DNA of 10,103 nucleotides from an uncultured Chromatiaceae bacterium (GCA_946481195.1 CAMLNG010000101.1:1-10103); one strand, 5' to 3'. Positions 1 through 7,752 are shown, counted from the stretch's first letter. Numbers and translations are program-made. Notes: generated by a model from the sequence alone, not told the origin.

Positions 1-670
1 GCCGCATATCCACCCGATACACAAAACCGTCGGCAGTGGTTTGGTTCAGCAGCAGAATGATTTTCTGTCCGAGTTTGGTGTAAAACTGCTGGTTTTCGGT
101 GCTGCGCCGGCCACCGCTGGTGTCGCCGTTTTCCGGATAAACAAAAATCAGGTCGATATCCGAAGATAAATTCAGCTCACCGCCGCCAAGTTTGCCCATA
201 CCTAAAATCAACAACGGCATCACCTGTCCTGAATGGTCCAGCGGTTGCCCCCACTGCGGTGTCAGCTCCTGCCAGGCCCATTGATAAGCCAGGTTAATCA
301 GTTGATCCGCCAGTTGCGACACGCGCTGCAGCGCCTGGGCTACCGGCTGCTGGCGCAACAAATCGTCGGCCAGACACTGACATAAACTGGCATTACGGTA
401 ACGCCGCAGCGCCGCCATCGCCTGCGCTTCGGTATGCGGCTGCGTCCAGTCCGGTGCGCTGAAGCTTGCCTTCCCGCTCAGAAACCCTTCCAGTAGCTGT
501 GGCTGTAACTTCAGACAACGACCAATAAAAGGACTGGCAGCGAGCAACTGCAGCAGTTGAACTTCCTGTGCTGCCGGCAGCGTGAAATCAAGTTGGGCCC
601 GTTGCAGGGTTAGCGGTGCCTGCAATTCCAAAGGACAATCCGGCAATAAGACAGACGACAGCGATTCCAT
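1..670 (-). CDS. glnE: GlnE, bifunctional glutamine synthetase adenylyltransferase/adenylyl-removing enzyme (N-terminal part, runs off left edge)
   Basis: GlnE adds AMP to, and removes AMP from, a tyrosine of glutamine synthetase, under control of PII and glutamine in the cytoplasm. Only the first 223 codons are present; the family is usually about 950 residues, so the C-terminal adenylylating half lies outside the window. Reading the reverse strand from the ATG at 670-668 gives an open frame to base 1. At residues 157-176 it contains [11 protein letters not shown] followed by DIDLIF, the nucleotidyltransferase signature with the paired aspartates D171 and D173. The frame then ends in FVYRVDMR, also typical of the family. 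This first catalytic copy is the deadenylylating domain by family knowledge. The start is supported by GGAG seven bases upstream. It lies 14 nt after the stop of the CYTH gene, so the two are very probably cotranscribed, as in E. coli ygiF-glnE. Confidence 0.95.
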   Translation of the reverse strand, partial: MESLSSVLLPDCPLELQAPLTLQRAQLDFTLPAAQEVQLLQLLAASPFIGRCLKLQPQLLEGFLSGKASFSAPDWTQPHTEAQAMAALRRYRNASLCQCLADDLLRQQPVAQALQRVSQLADQLINLAYQWAWQELTPQWGQPLDHSGQVMPLLILGMGKLGGGELNLSSDIDLIFVYPENGDTSGGRRSTENQQFYTKLGQKIILLLNQTTADGFVYRVDMR

Positions 671-684
671 AACCAATCTCCGGC

Positions 685-1605
685 TCAGGCGGTTAAAACG
701 TGACTGTTGAGTGTGGCAGGGTCGAGCAACCAGATACTGTATTGCAATAACCAGAGTTGCAGTGCCTGTGCTGCGGGTTGTGGTCCGAGGACTGCAGCGG
801 ACTGGAACAGCACAGCAGCCGCAGGTTCCGTCTCCAGCCTGGACTGCCACTGCTGCCATTGGGATAAAAGCTGCGAGTCTGTGGCGAGCTGCCGGCTTAC
901 CAGTAATTGATTGCGTAAAAATTTACTGAGCAGATCTGCGGTTGAGTCTGCCGGCGAAAACTCTTGCCAGCACAGCGGAGTCTGCTGCGCCAGCAGATAA
1001 CCGCGCTCTGCTTTGGACTGCACTCCCAACATCAATGGAAAGCGCTGCAACAACTGCGCGCACAATGTGAAAATTTCACTGACCGCGCCGGCTTGTAATT
1101 CCAGCTCCAGTTCACATATGGGCTCTTCGCTGCCACCGCCGGCGACGAAGCCCTGATCAAACACCAGCTCAATCCGGGCACCTGCCTGGGTCTGCAACAA
1201 CAAAGTGTCACGGGCAAAATCGGTGCGGAATAATTCAATCAACTGCTGTTGCAGCGCCGTAACATCGGTGCCTGCAGGCCAGACTTCCGGCGGAAACGCA
1301 CTGAGAACTGGCGTGACGCCACCGACCGGAACATTATATTCGGGCCGGATATGGGCAGCGCCATGTTGCTGGCCTGCCAGCTTCAGCGTTTGCTCAAACT
1401 GACCTTGTTTCTGCCGGGTACGCAGACCGCTGTCATGGCGACGAAACCAGCGATCAGCAGTATCAAAATAGGCATTAAGCAAAGTCTTGCTGCCGGCAGG
1501 CTCCACGGCTGCCAGTTGCTGACGGCAATAGGCCGTCACCGCAGTAAACACGGCAGCAGCATCCTGTGCCGGTAACAATAATTTCAGTTCCACTTCCAGT
1601 GACAT
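685..1605 (-). CDS. ygiF: CYTH-domain inorganic triphosphatase (YgiF-like) with shortened C-terminal region
   Basis: This 306-residue protein is a CYTH tunnel-fold enzyme. Its relative YgiF hydrolyses inorganic triphosphate with a divalent metal. The signature ExExK is at E4-V-E6-L-K8. Other family residues visible are YFDT at 46-49, R62 and R64 of GLRTR, the TLK ending at 75, an acidic metal-binding strand CELELEL at 164-170 (E165, E167, E169), and SKAERGY at 197-203. The CYTH domain therefore occupies about 1-205. E. coli YgiF (about 433 residues) carries a CHAD helical domain after it; here only about 100 residues follow, alanine-, leucine- and glutamine-rich with a single histidine, so CHAD is reduced or absent. 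The start at 1605 has GGAG about 11 bases upstream and begins with the conserved MSLEVELK. It is first in an operon with glnE and divergent from the SH3 gene. Substrate preference is inferred, not seen. Confidence 0.88.
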   Translation of the reverse strand: MSLEVELKLLLPAQDAAAVFTAVTAYCRQQLAAVEPAGSKTLLNAYFDTADRWFRRHDSGLRTRQKQGQFEQTLKLAGQQHGAAHIRPEYNVPVGGVTPVLSAFPPEVWPAGTDVTALQQQLIELFRTDFARDTLLLQTQAGARIELVFDQGFVAGGGSEEPICELELELQAGAVSEIFTLCAQLLQRFPLMLGVQSKAERGYLLAQQTPLCWQEFSPADSTADLLSKFLRNQLLVSRQLATDSQLLSQWQQWQSRLETEPAAAVLFQSAAVLGPQPAAQALQLWLLQYSIWLLDPATLNSHVLTA

Positions 1606-1680
1606 ATCACAAGGTACTCCTGGTGGCCTTTATTGTCAGGCACACTAAGCCAGCCCCTTTGATGCTGCAAGTGTTTTTGC

Positions 1681-1709
1681 TTGTCATCCTCGGTACAACT
1701 CCCTATGAT
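1681..1709 (+). promoter_or_regulatory. Sigma-70-type promoter for the SH3-domain gene
   Basis: TTGTCA at 1681-1686 and TATGAT at 1704-1709 are separated by exactly 17 bases; each matches the sigma-70 consensus at five of six positions. Transcription would begin near 1716, about 40 nt before the ATG at 1756. This placement also argues against the upstream in-frame ATG at 1681, which lies inside the promoter. I do not see an equally good promoter for the divergent CYTH gene. Confidence 0.6.
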
Positions 1710-1755
1710 CGGGCGCATTATTGCTTGTTGCTGCTTTAGCCCACCGGGATATGTT

Positions 1756-2427
1756 ATGTCTACTCTGAAATCTGCGATTGCCGCCACTGTGCTGGCCAGT
1801 TTTGTTGTCTCAGCCCAGCAGGCTGCAGTGGAGCAATCCACCACAGCGGCGACCACACCGGCGACCGCTCAGCCAGCGGCTGAAACTGCCACGAAACCTG
1901 CGGTGGCAGAAAAGCCGGCTTTTATCATTGATAGCTTAAGCACACCGTTGCGCTCAGGTCCCGGCAATGAGTACCGCACTATTTCCACCGTCCGCGCTGG
2001 TGAGAACGTGACATTTATCGGCGACAACCCGGCCAACGGTTTTGTAAAAGTACGCGACAACACCGGTGCAGAAGGCTGGCTGAGCGGCGAATACGTTACT
2101 TATAACGCCAGCCCTAAAGCAAATCTGGAAGCGCTGAAACAACAACTGAGCCAACAAGAAATGATCGCGGCACAGTTTGAGCAGGAGCGGCAGACACTGC
2201 AGGCCGAAGTCAGCAAAGCGCAGAGCGAACGTGACGAAGCAGTCAAAGCGGCCGAACTTGCCAAACAAACTGCCGCTCAACTGACCACCCGCCTGGCCGA
2301 AGAAAACCCGGAACTGCTGCAAAATAAAATGGTGATTGGCGGCGGTATTTTACTCGGCGGTATTTTATTTGGCCTGATTTTGCCTTTGATCACGCCAAAA
2401 CGCCGGCGCAATGACCGCTGGATGTAA
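1756..2427 (+). CDS. ygiM: Membrane-anchored SH3b-domain protein with coiled coil (YgiM-like, TIGR04211 type)
   Basis: The 223-residue product has four clear parts. Residues 1-20 form a signal peptide ending VSA with likely cleavage before QQ. Residues 21-54 are an Ala/Thr/Pro-rich linker. Residues about 56-116 are a bacterial SH3 domain with the typical LRSGPG turn and EGWLSGEYV ending. Residues about 122-183 are a Gln/Glu/Ala-rich coiled coil. A glycine-rich membrane helix at 192-211 follows, then a basic tail KRRRNDR. The SH3b domain and coiled coil should face the periplasm, with the C-terminus inside. The molecular function of YgiM is not established; SH3b domains in such proteins are often thought to contact the cell wall, which is inference. 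ATG 1756 is preferred over the in-frame ATG at 1681 because it begins the signal peptide and lies downstream of the promoter. The ribosome-binding site is weak. In E. coli the homologue is likewise divergent from ygiF-glnE. Confidence 0.85.
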   Translation: MSTLKSAIAATVLASFVVSAQQAAVEQSTTAATTPATAQPAAETATKPAVAEKPAFIIDSLSTPLRSGPGNEYRTISTVRAGENVTFIGDNPANGFVKVRDNTGAEGWLSGEYVTYNASPKANLEALKQQLSQQEMIAAQFEQERQTLQAEVSKAQSERDEAVKAAELAKQTAAQLTTRLAEENPELLQNKMVIGGGILLGGILFGLILPLITPKRRRNDRWM

Positions 2428-2445
2428 TGCGTTGAAATAGAATAT

Positions 2446-2479
2446 AAAAACACAGGGAGCTCAGGCTCCCTGTGTTTTT
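2446..2479. terminator. Bidirectional intrinsic terminator between convergent genes
   Basis: A perfect 15-bp inverted repeat (2446-2460 and 2465-2479) with a TCAG loop has a GC-rich core, cacagggagc/gctccctgtg, flanked by A5 on one side and T5 on the other. It can therefore end transcription of the SH3 gene (stop at 2427) and of the minus-strand membrane gene (stop at 2490). Confidence 0.93.
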
Positions 2480-2489
2480 ATGTCGAAAG

Positions 2490-3068
2490 TTAAGCCAGCG
2501 CCGCTTCGGCTTGTGGTTGCTGTGCCCGATAGCGCAGCTCCAGCACCGGAATAGTAAAGCCATAACAAAGCACCACAATCAGCGGCTGTAACCAGAAACT
2601 ATGCTGCGGCATGGTCAAATAAGCTGCCACACAAGCCACAGTCCGCACCACAGTGTGCAGATAAGCCACCGGTGCTTTGGCCAGCACACCAAACACCAGC
2701 CACATCAGCCCGGTTTGCAACGCCAAAGCAAAGGGTAAGGCCTGATAGTTTTCCAGAAACAGCGGAATACTGATGGCAAACACCAGAAAACTCATACCAA
2801 CACCAGCCAGAAAGATGGAATCAAACCAGTTGCGTTCGGTGTTCTTCTGAAAGCTGATATGTTCACCGGTCAGCCTGGATATCGCCATCGCCAGATAAAC
2901 AATAGAACCGGTACCGATAAAAGTGGCCATCACCTGCTGATATGGCGTCAACACAAAAGACAGCGCGCCAATTAAAGCCCAGATAATGGCTCCGGACAAA
3001 GGCATCGCCAGAAAACGTTTGCTGCGAAATTCAATCAGTTGTTGTTCTAAAGTTTTGTGGTTTTGCAT
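2490..3068 (-). CDS. Six-helix integral membrane protein of unknown function (resembles the DUF7010 family)
   Basis: The 192-residue protein has a short polar N-terminus ending EFRSKRFLAMP, then about six hydrophobic segments, roughly at residues 21-43, 48-64, 85-107, 112-131, 138-155 and 160-178, ending in a short polar tail. The RFLAMPLSG opening, the GTGSIVYLAM segment and the TGLMW segment resemble, from memory, the uncharacterised DUF7010 family. I cannot confirm this by search and no biochemical role is known to me. The start at 3068 is strongly supported by GGAGG six bases upstream. The gene lies 118 bp downstream of the Lrp-type gene on the same strand without an obvious terminator between them, so read-through is possible. 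A cluster of operator-like repeats at 3131-3165 suggests its own regulation. It shares a bidirectional terminator with the SH3 gene. Confidence 0.8.
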   Translation of the reverse strand: MQNHKTLEQQLIEFRSKRFLAMPLSGAIIWALIGALSFVLTPYQQVMATFIGTGSIVYLAMAISRLTGEHISFQKNTERNWFDSIFLAGVGMSFLVFAISIPLFLENYQALPFALALQTGLMWLVFGVLAKAPVAYLHTVVRTVACVAAYLTMPQHSFWLQPLIVVLCYGFTIPVLELRYRAQQPQAEAALA

Positions 3069-3130
3069 GGCACACCTCCGTGAGTTGATGGGCTCAGTAT
3101 CCCCAACGCAGCGAAGCCCCGGCAGTGTGC

Positions 3131-3165
3131 TTTGTCATCAAAAGTCATGACATTTGTCACGTCAT
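3131..3165. promoter_or_regulatory. Cluster of TGTCA half-sites, probable operator
   Basis: TTTGTCA occurs at 3131-3137 and again at 3153-3159, exactly 22 bp apart. Between them ATGACA (3147-3152) pairs with TGTCAT (3133-3138) as an inverted repeat with an 8-nt spacer. The same TGACA makes a 12-bp TGACA-TT-TGTCA element with the second copy. A further GTCAT lies at 3161-3165. The cluster is 63-97 bp upstream of the minus-strand membrane gene's ATG, a normal operator position. The binding protein is unknown. Confidence 0.45.
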
Positions 3166-3186
3166 ACAGCAGATGCAGAAGTTCAG

Positions 3187-3678
3187 CTATTTTTCCGGGG
3201 ATTTGTCATCCAGTGGCAAGCCCGAATCCTGTTTCACCTGCTCGATGACAACATAAGTGTGGGTTTGCAACACGCCGGGCAAATCGACGATCCGCCCCAG
3301 CACCGCACGATAGGCTTCCATACTGGATAACCGCAGCTTCAGCAGATAGTCAAAACCGCCAGCGACCATATGGCATTCAGCGACTTCGGCGATTTGCACC
3401 ACCGCATCGCGGAACTGATCAAAAATGGCACCAGTGGTGCGGTCCAGTGTGACCTGAATAAAAGCCGCAGTCCCCAGGCCAAGTTTCGACGCCGATAATT
3501 TGGCGCCATAACCGCTGATAAACCCCTCCTGTTCCAGTTTGCGCACCCGGTCAATACAAGGGCTGGGGCTTAAGTTGACGCGTTTGGCCAGTTCGACATT
3601 GGAAATCCGGCCATCCTTTTGCAGAGTGTCTAAAATGGTTCTGTCGATGCGGTCTAACGGCCGGCCTTTGGCGTTCAT
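3187..3678 (-). CDS. Lrp/AsnC-family transcriptional regulator, probably the putA regulator (PutR-like)
   Basis: The 163-residue protein is a DNA-binding regulator that senses an amino acid. Residues 8-50 form the AsnC-type winged helix-turn-helix (LDRIDRTIL, KDGRISNVELAKRVNLSPSP, RVRKLEQEGFI). Residues about 70-148 form the RAM ligand and oligomerisation domain, including ECHMVAGGFDYLLK and LPGVLQTHTYVVIEQVK. It closely resembles E. coli Lrp in these blocks. I chose ATG 3678 because MNAKGRPLDRIDR gives the usual N-terminus and length; an upstream in-frame ATG at 3774 would add 32 residues encoded in the promoter region. It is divergent from putA, and putA here lacks its own DNA-binding domain. 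Lrp-family PutR proteins activate putA in response to proline in other proteobacteria, so that role is inferred here. A global Lrp function is the alternative. Confidence 0.9.
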   Translation of the reverse strand: MNAKGRPLDRIDRTILDTLQKDGRISNVELAKRVNLSPSPCIDRVRKLEQEGFISGYGAKLSASKLGLGTAAFIQVTLDRTTGAIFDQFRDAVVQIAEVAECHMVAGGFDYLLKLRLSSMEAYRAVLGRIVDLPGVLQTHTYVVIEQVKQDSGLPLDDKSPEK

Positions 3679-3815
3679 AGCTGATTCCGTATTTTTTCTG
3701 GTTAAAGCATTATAAAACCAAATTATGTAGGGTTTAAATCGAAATTTAGCCACCAAATACGGTAGTGCTTTCACTAAAATGCAGCATTTATTTTAAATCA
3801 ACCGGGATAAAAATT
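3679..3815. promoter_or_regulatory. AT-rich divergent control region between the Lrp-type gene and putA
   Basis: This 137-bp spacer is visibly richer in A and T than the flanking genes. For putA a TAAAAT -10 candidate lies at 3775-3780, but no acceptable -35 sits 16-18 bp upstream, which is what an activator-dependent promoter would look like. Two related 19-bp segments, ACCAAAT-N3-GTAG-N-G-N-TT, occur at 3717-3735 and 3752-3770, 35 bp apart and agreeing at 14 of 19 positions. They are candidate regulator sites. GGGA at 3804-3807 is the putA ribosome-binding site, eight bases before the ATG. Confidence 0.5.
3709..3738 (-). promoter_or_regulatory. Candidate promoter of the Lrp-type regulator gene
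   Basis: On the minus strand a perfect TATAAT (plus-strand 3709-3714) is preceded 18 bp upstream by TTTAAA (3733-3738), a four-of-six match to the -35 consensus. The start codon is about 30 bp downstream of the -10 box. It overlaps the first copy of a direct repeat at 3717-3735, which would suit autoregulation. Confidence 0.5.
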
Positions 3816-6800
3816 ATGCTATTTCACGGCGACCTCCCCGCTCCAAGCCCATTACGTCAGACGCTGCGTCAGTTCTACCGTGCCGACGAAGCACAAGTAC
3901 TGGAAACTCTGTTACCTCTGGCCGATATCGGCGATCAGGCCCGCTCCCGCGCCTGGGAACGCGCCCGCCAGCTGGTGGTGAATATCCGCCAGGCGCAGAT
4001 TGGTAAAGGCGGTGTGGATGCGCTGTTAAATGAATTTTCCTTGTCGACCGAAGAAGGTCTGGTGCTGATGTGTCTGGCTGAAGCGCTGCTGCGGGTACCG
4101 GATAAACATACCGCCGACCGCTTAATCCGCGACAAGTTATCCAATGGCGACTGGAGCTCACACTTAGGCAACAGCGAATCCTTATTCGTCAACGTCTCAG
4201 CCTGGGGCCTGCTGCTGACCGGTAAACTAGTCAATTACAGCGACGAGCATAAAAAAGACCAGTTTGGTTTGTTAAAACGCACTTGTGGCCGTCTCGGCGA
4301 GCCGGTGATCCGTCAGGCCGTGCGTTATGCCATGCAAATCATGGGCACCCAGTTTGTGATGGGCACCACCATCGACAAAGCGGTCGAACGCGCCACTGAA
4401 CTGGAAGCCAAAGGTTTCACTTACTCCTACGACATGTTGGGCGAAGGCGCCCGCACTATGGAAGATGCCGACCGTTATTTCCAAAGCTACATGATGGCGA
4501 TTAATGCCATCGGCACCGCGGCAAAAAAACGCGGCCCGCTGAAAAGCCCGGGCATTTCGGTGAAGTTATCTGCGATCCACCCGAAATACCGTTTCTCGCA
4601 CCGTGACCGCGTGATGGCTGAACTTGTACCACGCTTAAAAACGCTGGCCTTAGCCGCTAAAGGTTATGACATCAGCTTCACCGTCGACGCCGAAGAAGCC
4701 GACCGTTTAGAACTGTCGATGGACGTCATCGAAGCGGTATTCGCTGACAAAGATTTAGCCGGCTGGGAAGGTTTTGGCCTCGCCATTCAGGCGTATTCCA
4801 AACGTTGCCTGCCATTAATCGAGTGGCTGCGCGAGCTGACTGTCCGGGTTGGCCGCAAGCTGATGGTGCGTCTGGTTAAAGGCGCCTACTGGGACAGCGA
4901 AGTCAAAATCAGCCAGATTGAAGGCCACAACGATTTCCCGGTATTTAGCCGCAAACCGTCCACTGACGTGTCTTATCAGGCTTGTGCGCGCAAACTGCTG
5001 GACTACCGCGACAGCATTTACCCAATGTTCGCCACGCACAACGCCTACACTGCCGCCACTATTCTGGAAATGGCACCGGATCGCACCGGTTATGAATTCC
5101 AGCGCCTGCACGGCATGGGCGACGCGCTGTATGACCAAATCGTGGCCGAAGACAAAGTGCCATGCCGGATTTATGCCCCTGTCGGCGAACACTCAGATCT
5201 GCTGGCGTACCTCGTACGTCGTCTGCTGGAAAACGGCGCCAACAGCTCATTTGTGAATAACATCGTCGATGAAAGCATTCCGGTGGAAAGCCTGCTGACC
5301 GATCCGGTCGAGCTGGTTCGTAGCTGGAAACACAAACGCAATACGCAGATCCCGTTGTCGGTCAATCTGTATGGCGATGAACGTAAAAACTCAAAAGGCA
5401 TTGATTTAACTGAAGTTGATGCCATCACACCACTACGCAACAATATGCAAAACTGGCTCGCCTCAGCGACACAAAGCGTTGCAGTGGAAGGCGCCAAAGC
5501 AGTTCGTAACCCGGCCAACCATGCCCAGGTGATTGGTTATGTCGAACACCACACGCCGGAACAAATGAAAGCCGCCATTGACCGCGCTGAAGCCGCTTTC
5601 CCGGCATGGAGCAGCACACCGGTGGCTGAACGTGCACGGCTGCTGAATGTTTTAGCCGATGCTTTGGAAGCACACCGCGACGAACTGATGGCCATCTGTG
5701 TCAAAGAAGCGGGTAAAACCGTGCCGGACAGTGTGGCGGAAATTCGCGAAGCCGTTGATTTCTGTCGTTATTATGCTGCCCGTGCCGAAGCCATGTTCAC
5801 CGGCACGCCAGTGCAAAGCCGTGGCGTAGTGCTGTGTATCAGCCCATGGAACTTCCCGCTGGCAATTTTCTTAGGTCAGGTGACTGCTGCTGTTGCCGCC
5901 GGTAACACTGTCATTGCCAAACCGGCCGAACAAACTTCGTTAATTGCCATTCGCGCTATTGAACTGTGGCGTGCCGCCGGCTTACCGGCCGGTGTGGTTG
6001 AATTGACCATTGCGCCGGGCCGTATTATTGGTGAGCACGTAGTACCAGACTTACGCATTCAGGCCGTGATGTTCACCGGTTCAACCGAAACCGGCAGCTG
6101 GATAGCGCGTAAACTGGCAGAACGTGGCGGCGAGCCAGTGCCTTTGATTGCCGAAACCGGTGGTCAAAACTGTATGATCGTCGACTCTACCGCACTGCCG
6201 GAACAAGTGGTTGATGATGTGGTGTCTTCCGGCTTCCAGAGCGCCGGTCAGCGCTGTTCGGCGCTGCGCGTGCTGTTCCTGCAGGAAGATGTCGCCGACA
6301 AGATCATTCACATGATCAAAGGCGCGATGAAAGAGCTGCATGTTGGTGACCCGTCGCTGTTATCCACCGATGTCGGCCCGGTCATTGACCAAAAAGCTCT
6401 GACGGGCCTGACTGCGCACGTCAAATACTTAGAAGGCAAAGCCAAACTGCATTACGAGTGCCCAATCCCGGCTGGCGAAGGTCATTACTTCTTCGCGCCG
6501 CGGCTGTATGAAATTGCCAATCTGGCTGTCCTGCAACGCGAAGTCTTTGGCCCTGTGGTGCATATCATCCGCTTTAAAGCAGAGCAGCTGGATGATGTGA
6601 TTGCGCAAATCAATGCAACAGGCTACGGCCTGACTATGGGCGTGCACAGCCGCATCGCCGAAGTAACGGCGCAGGTAGCGCGGGAAGTTAAAGCCGGCAA
6701 CATCTATGTTAACCGCAATATGATTGGTGCAGTGGTCGGTGTGCAGCCGTTTGGTGGCCGTGGTTTGTCTGGCACTGGTCCAAAAGCCGGTGGTCCTTTC

Positions 6801-7598
6801 TACCTGACGCGTCTAATCAAAGACAATCTGCAAGTGACTGAAGCGCCATTGTCTGAAGACAAAAGAGCCAGTCTGCTGGCTGCTGCCGGTCATGACAATG
6901 CGCTGCAACAGAGTTTGCAACTGGCTGCCAAAGCTCAGGTGGAATGGCAGAAAAAAGACATCACAGCGCGCAGCTCGGTGATGCGTCAGTTCCTCGCCCA
7001 GCTGGCATCCAATGCCGTGGTGGTGAAACAGGAAGGCGATTTGGCACAAGTACTCGCCAGTGCCCGCGGTCTGATTGGTCATATCGAAAAAGAACTGGCA
7101 GCGCCTATTCAACTGCCAGGACCAACAGGTGAATCGAATCAACTGCATCTGGAAGCGCGTGGTGTGGTGGCCTGTATCCGTGACGAATCAGCCTGCTTTA
7201 AGTACTGGATCTTGTCGGTACTGACCGCTTTAGCCGCGGGTAATGCCGTGGTTGCCGTGGTGGAAGACAAAGACTTTGCCGAAGCAGAAGCGGTGCGCAA
7301 AGTACTGCTGAACGCTAATCTGCAACCGGCGCTGTTTGTTGTAGCGAAACTGACACAACTGAAAGCCCTGATCAGCAACCCACTGGTAGCGGCCGCAGTC
7401 ATTGAGGCCGGCAGTGCAGTGAAGGCGCTGACCGGTGAGCTGATTGCCGCCCGCGATGGCGCTATTTCGCCACTGGTCACCACGCCAGCTGACGAGCGCC
7501 TGCTGCACCGCCTGGTGACAGAAAAAACTGTTACCATCAACACCACAGCGGCCGGCGGCAACGCCTCGCTGATGACGATGAGCGACAACGCGGTTTAA
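3816..7598 (+). CDS. putA: PutA, bifunctional proline dehydrogenase / L-glutamate-gamma-semialdehyde dehydrogenase, form lacking the DNA-binding domain
   Basis: PutA oxidises proline to pyrroline-5-carboxylate with FAD, passing electrons to membrane quinone, then oxidises glutamate semialdehyde to glutamate with NAD. The 1260-residue protein starts with an alpha-helical region containing NEFSLSTEEGLVLMCLAEALLR. The proline dehydrogenase barrel lies at about 210-480 and includes D291 of TVDAEE, VKGAYWD, and the substrate-binding pair R468-R469 in LVRRLLENGAN. The aldehyde dehydrogenase domain at about 520-1010 has SPWNFP at 676-681, FTGSTETG at 753, E780 of AETGGQN and the catalytic C814 of AGQRCS. 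A second, non-catalytic aldehyde-dehydrogenase-like domain follows from about 1020, ending with the conserved INTTAAGGNASLM near 1241-1253. There is no ribbon-helix-helix at the N-terminus, so this is the type B layout, which cannot repress its own gene. ATG 3816 is chosen because GGGA precedes it by eight bases; the in-frame ATG at 3765 lies in the promoter region. Confidence 0.97.
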   Translation: MLFHGDLPAPSPLRQTLRQFYRADEAQVLETLLPLADIGDQARSRAWERARQLVVNIRQAQIGKGGVDALLNEFSLSTEEGLVLMCLAEALLRVPDKHTADRLIRDKLSNGDWSSHLGNSESLFVNVSAWGLLLTGKLVNYSDEHKKDQFGLLKRTCGRLGEPVIRQAVRYAMQIMGTQFVMGTTIDKAVERATELEAKGFTYSYDMLGEGARTMEDADRYFQSYMMAINAIGTAAKKRGPLKSPGISVKLSAIHPKYRFSHRDRVMAELVPRLKTLALAAKGYDISFTVDAEEADRLELSMDVIEAVFADKDLAGWEGFGLAIQAYSKRCLPLIEWLRELTVRVGRKLMVRLVKGAYWDSEVKISQIEGHNDFPVFSRKPSTDVSYQACARKLLDYRDSIYPMFATHNAYTAATILEMAPDRTGYEFQRLHGMGDALYDQIVAEDKVPCRIYAPVGEHSDLLAYLVRRLLENGANSSFVNNIVDESIPVESLLTDPVELVRSWKHKRNTQIPLSVNLYGDERKNSKGIDLTEVDAITPLRNNMQNWLASATQSVAVEGAKAVRNPANHAQVIGYVEHHTPEQMKAAIDRAEAAFPAWSSTPVAERARLLNVLADALEAHRDELMAICVKEAGKTVPDSVAEIREAVDFCRYYAARAEAMFTGTPVQSRGVVLCISPWNFPLAIFLGQVTAAVAAGNTVIAKPAEQTSLIAIRAIELWRAAGLPAGVVELTIAPGRIIGEHVVPDLRIQAVMFTGSTETGSWIARKLAERGGEPVPLIAETGGQNCMIVDSTALPEQVVDDVVSSGFQSAGQRCSALRVLFLQEDVADKIIHMIKGAMKELHVGDPSLLSTDVGPVIDQKALTGLTAHVKYLEGKAKLHYECPIPAGEGHYFFAPRLYEIANLAVLQREVFGPVVHIIRFKAEQLDDVIAQINATGYGLTMGVHSRIAEVTAQVAREVKAGNIYVNRNMIGAVVGVQPFGGRGLSGTGPKAGGPFYLTRLIKDNLQVTEAPLSEDKRASLLAAAGHDNALQQSLQLAAKAQVEWQKKDITARSSVMRQFLAQLASNAVVVKQEGDLAQVLASARGLIGHIEKELAAPIQLPGPTGESNQLHLEARGVVACIRDESACFKYWILSVLTALAAGNAVVAVVEDKDFAEAEAVRKVLLNANLQPALFVVAKLTQLKALISNPLVAAAVIEAGSAVKALTGELIAARDGAISPLVTTPADERLLHRLVTEKTVTINTTAAGGNASLMTMSDNAV

Positions 7599-7616
7599 TC
7601 TCAGTCCGCCGTAAGC

Positions 7617-7645
7617 AAGGCCCGCCACCAGTGCGGGCCTTTTTA
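7617..7645 (+). terminator. Intrinsic terminator of putA
   Basis: A perfect 9-bp stem, AAGGCCCGC (7617-7625) with GCGGGCCTT (7633-7641), closes a 7-nt loop and is followed directly by a run of T ending at 7644. It begins 18 bp after the putA stop codon. Confidence 0.93.
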
Positions 7646-7679
7646 TTGGTTCTTCCAAACCGCGGTCAAAACAGACGAT

Positions 7680-7703
7680 CTTTGCAATTACGCAAAGTTT
7701 TGC
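7680..7703. promoter_or_regulatory. Alternating TTTGC/GCAAA repeats upstream of the HD-domain gene
   Basis: CTTTGC (7680-7685) and GCAAAG (7692-7697) form a perfect 6-bp inverted repeat around AATTAC. GCAAA (7692-7696) pairs again with TTTGC (7699-7703) across two bases. This gives three half-sites in 24 bp, 50-70 bp before the ATG at 7753. No convincing sigma-70 promoter is visible; TTGCAA at 7682-7687 with TAATGT at 7705-7710 is only a weak fit with a 17-bp spacer. Confidence 0.35.
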
Positions 7704-7752
7704 TTAATGTTCAGTGACATGCTTTGAGAACCATGTTGTGAGGGCAACACAG

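Noticed and set aside
1249..1575. A 108-codon plus-strand open frame opposite the CYTH gene
   Set aside because: No start signal or domain is visible, and it lies fully inside a gene with conserved catalytic residues.
1681..1755. N-terminal extension of the SH3 protein from the ATG at 1681
   Set aside because: It would overlap the promoter and place 25 residues before a normal signal peptide.
3679..3774. N-terminal extension of the Lrp-type regulator from the ATG at 3774
   Set aside because: It would overlap the regulator's own promoter and add 32 residues unlike the family; ATG 3678 gives the usual length.
3816..7598. A trifunctional PutA with a DNA-binding domain
   Set aside because: The N-terminus goes directly into the helical region before the barrel; no ribbon-helix-helix is encoded from any in-frame start, including 3765.
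7139..7658. Long minus-strand open frames inside the 3' end of putA (up to 149 codons)
   Set aside because: They are antisense to a certain coding region, lack ribosome-binding sites and recognisable domains, and follow from its codon bias. Similar frames occur opposite much of putA.
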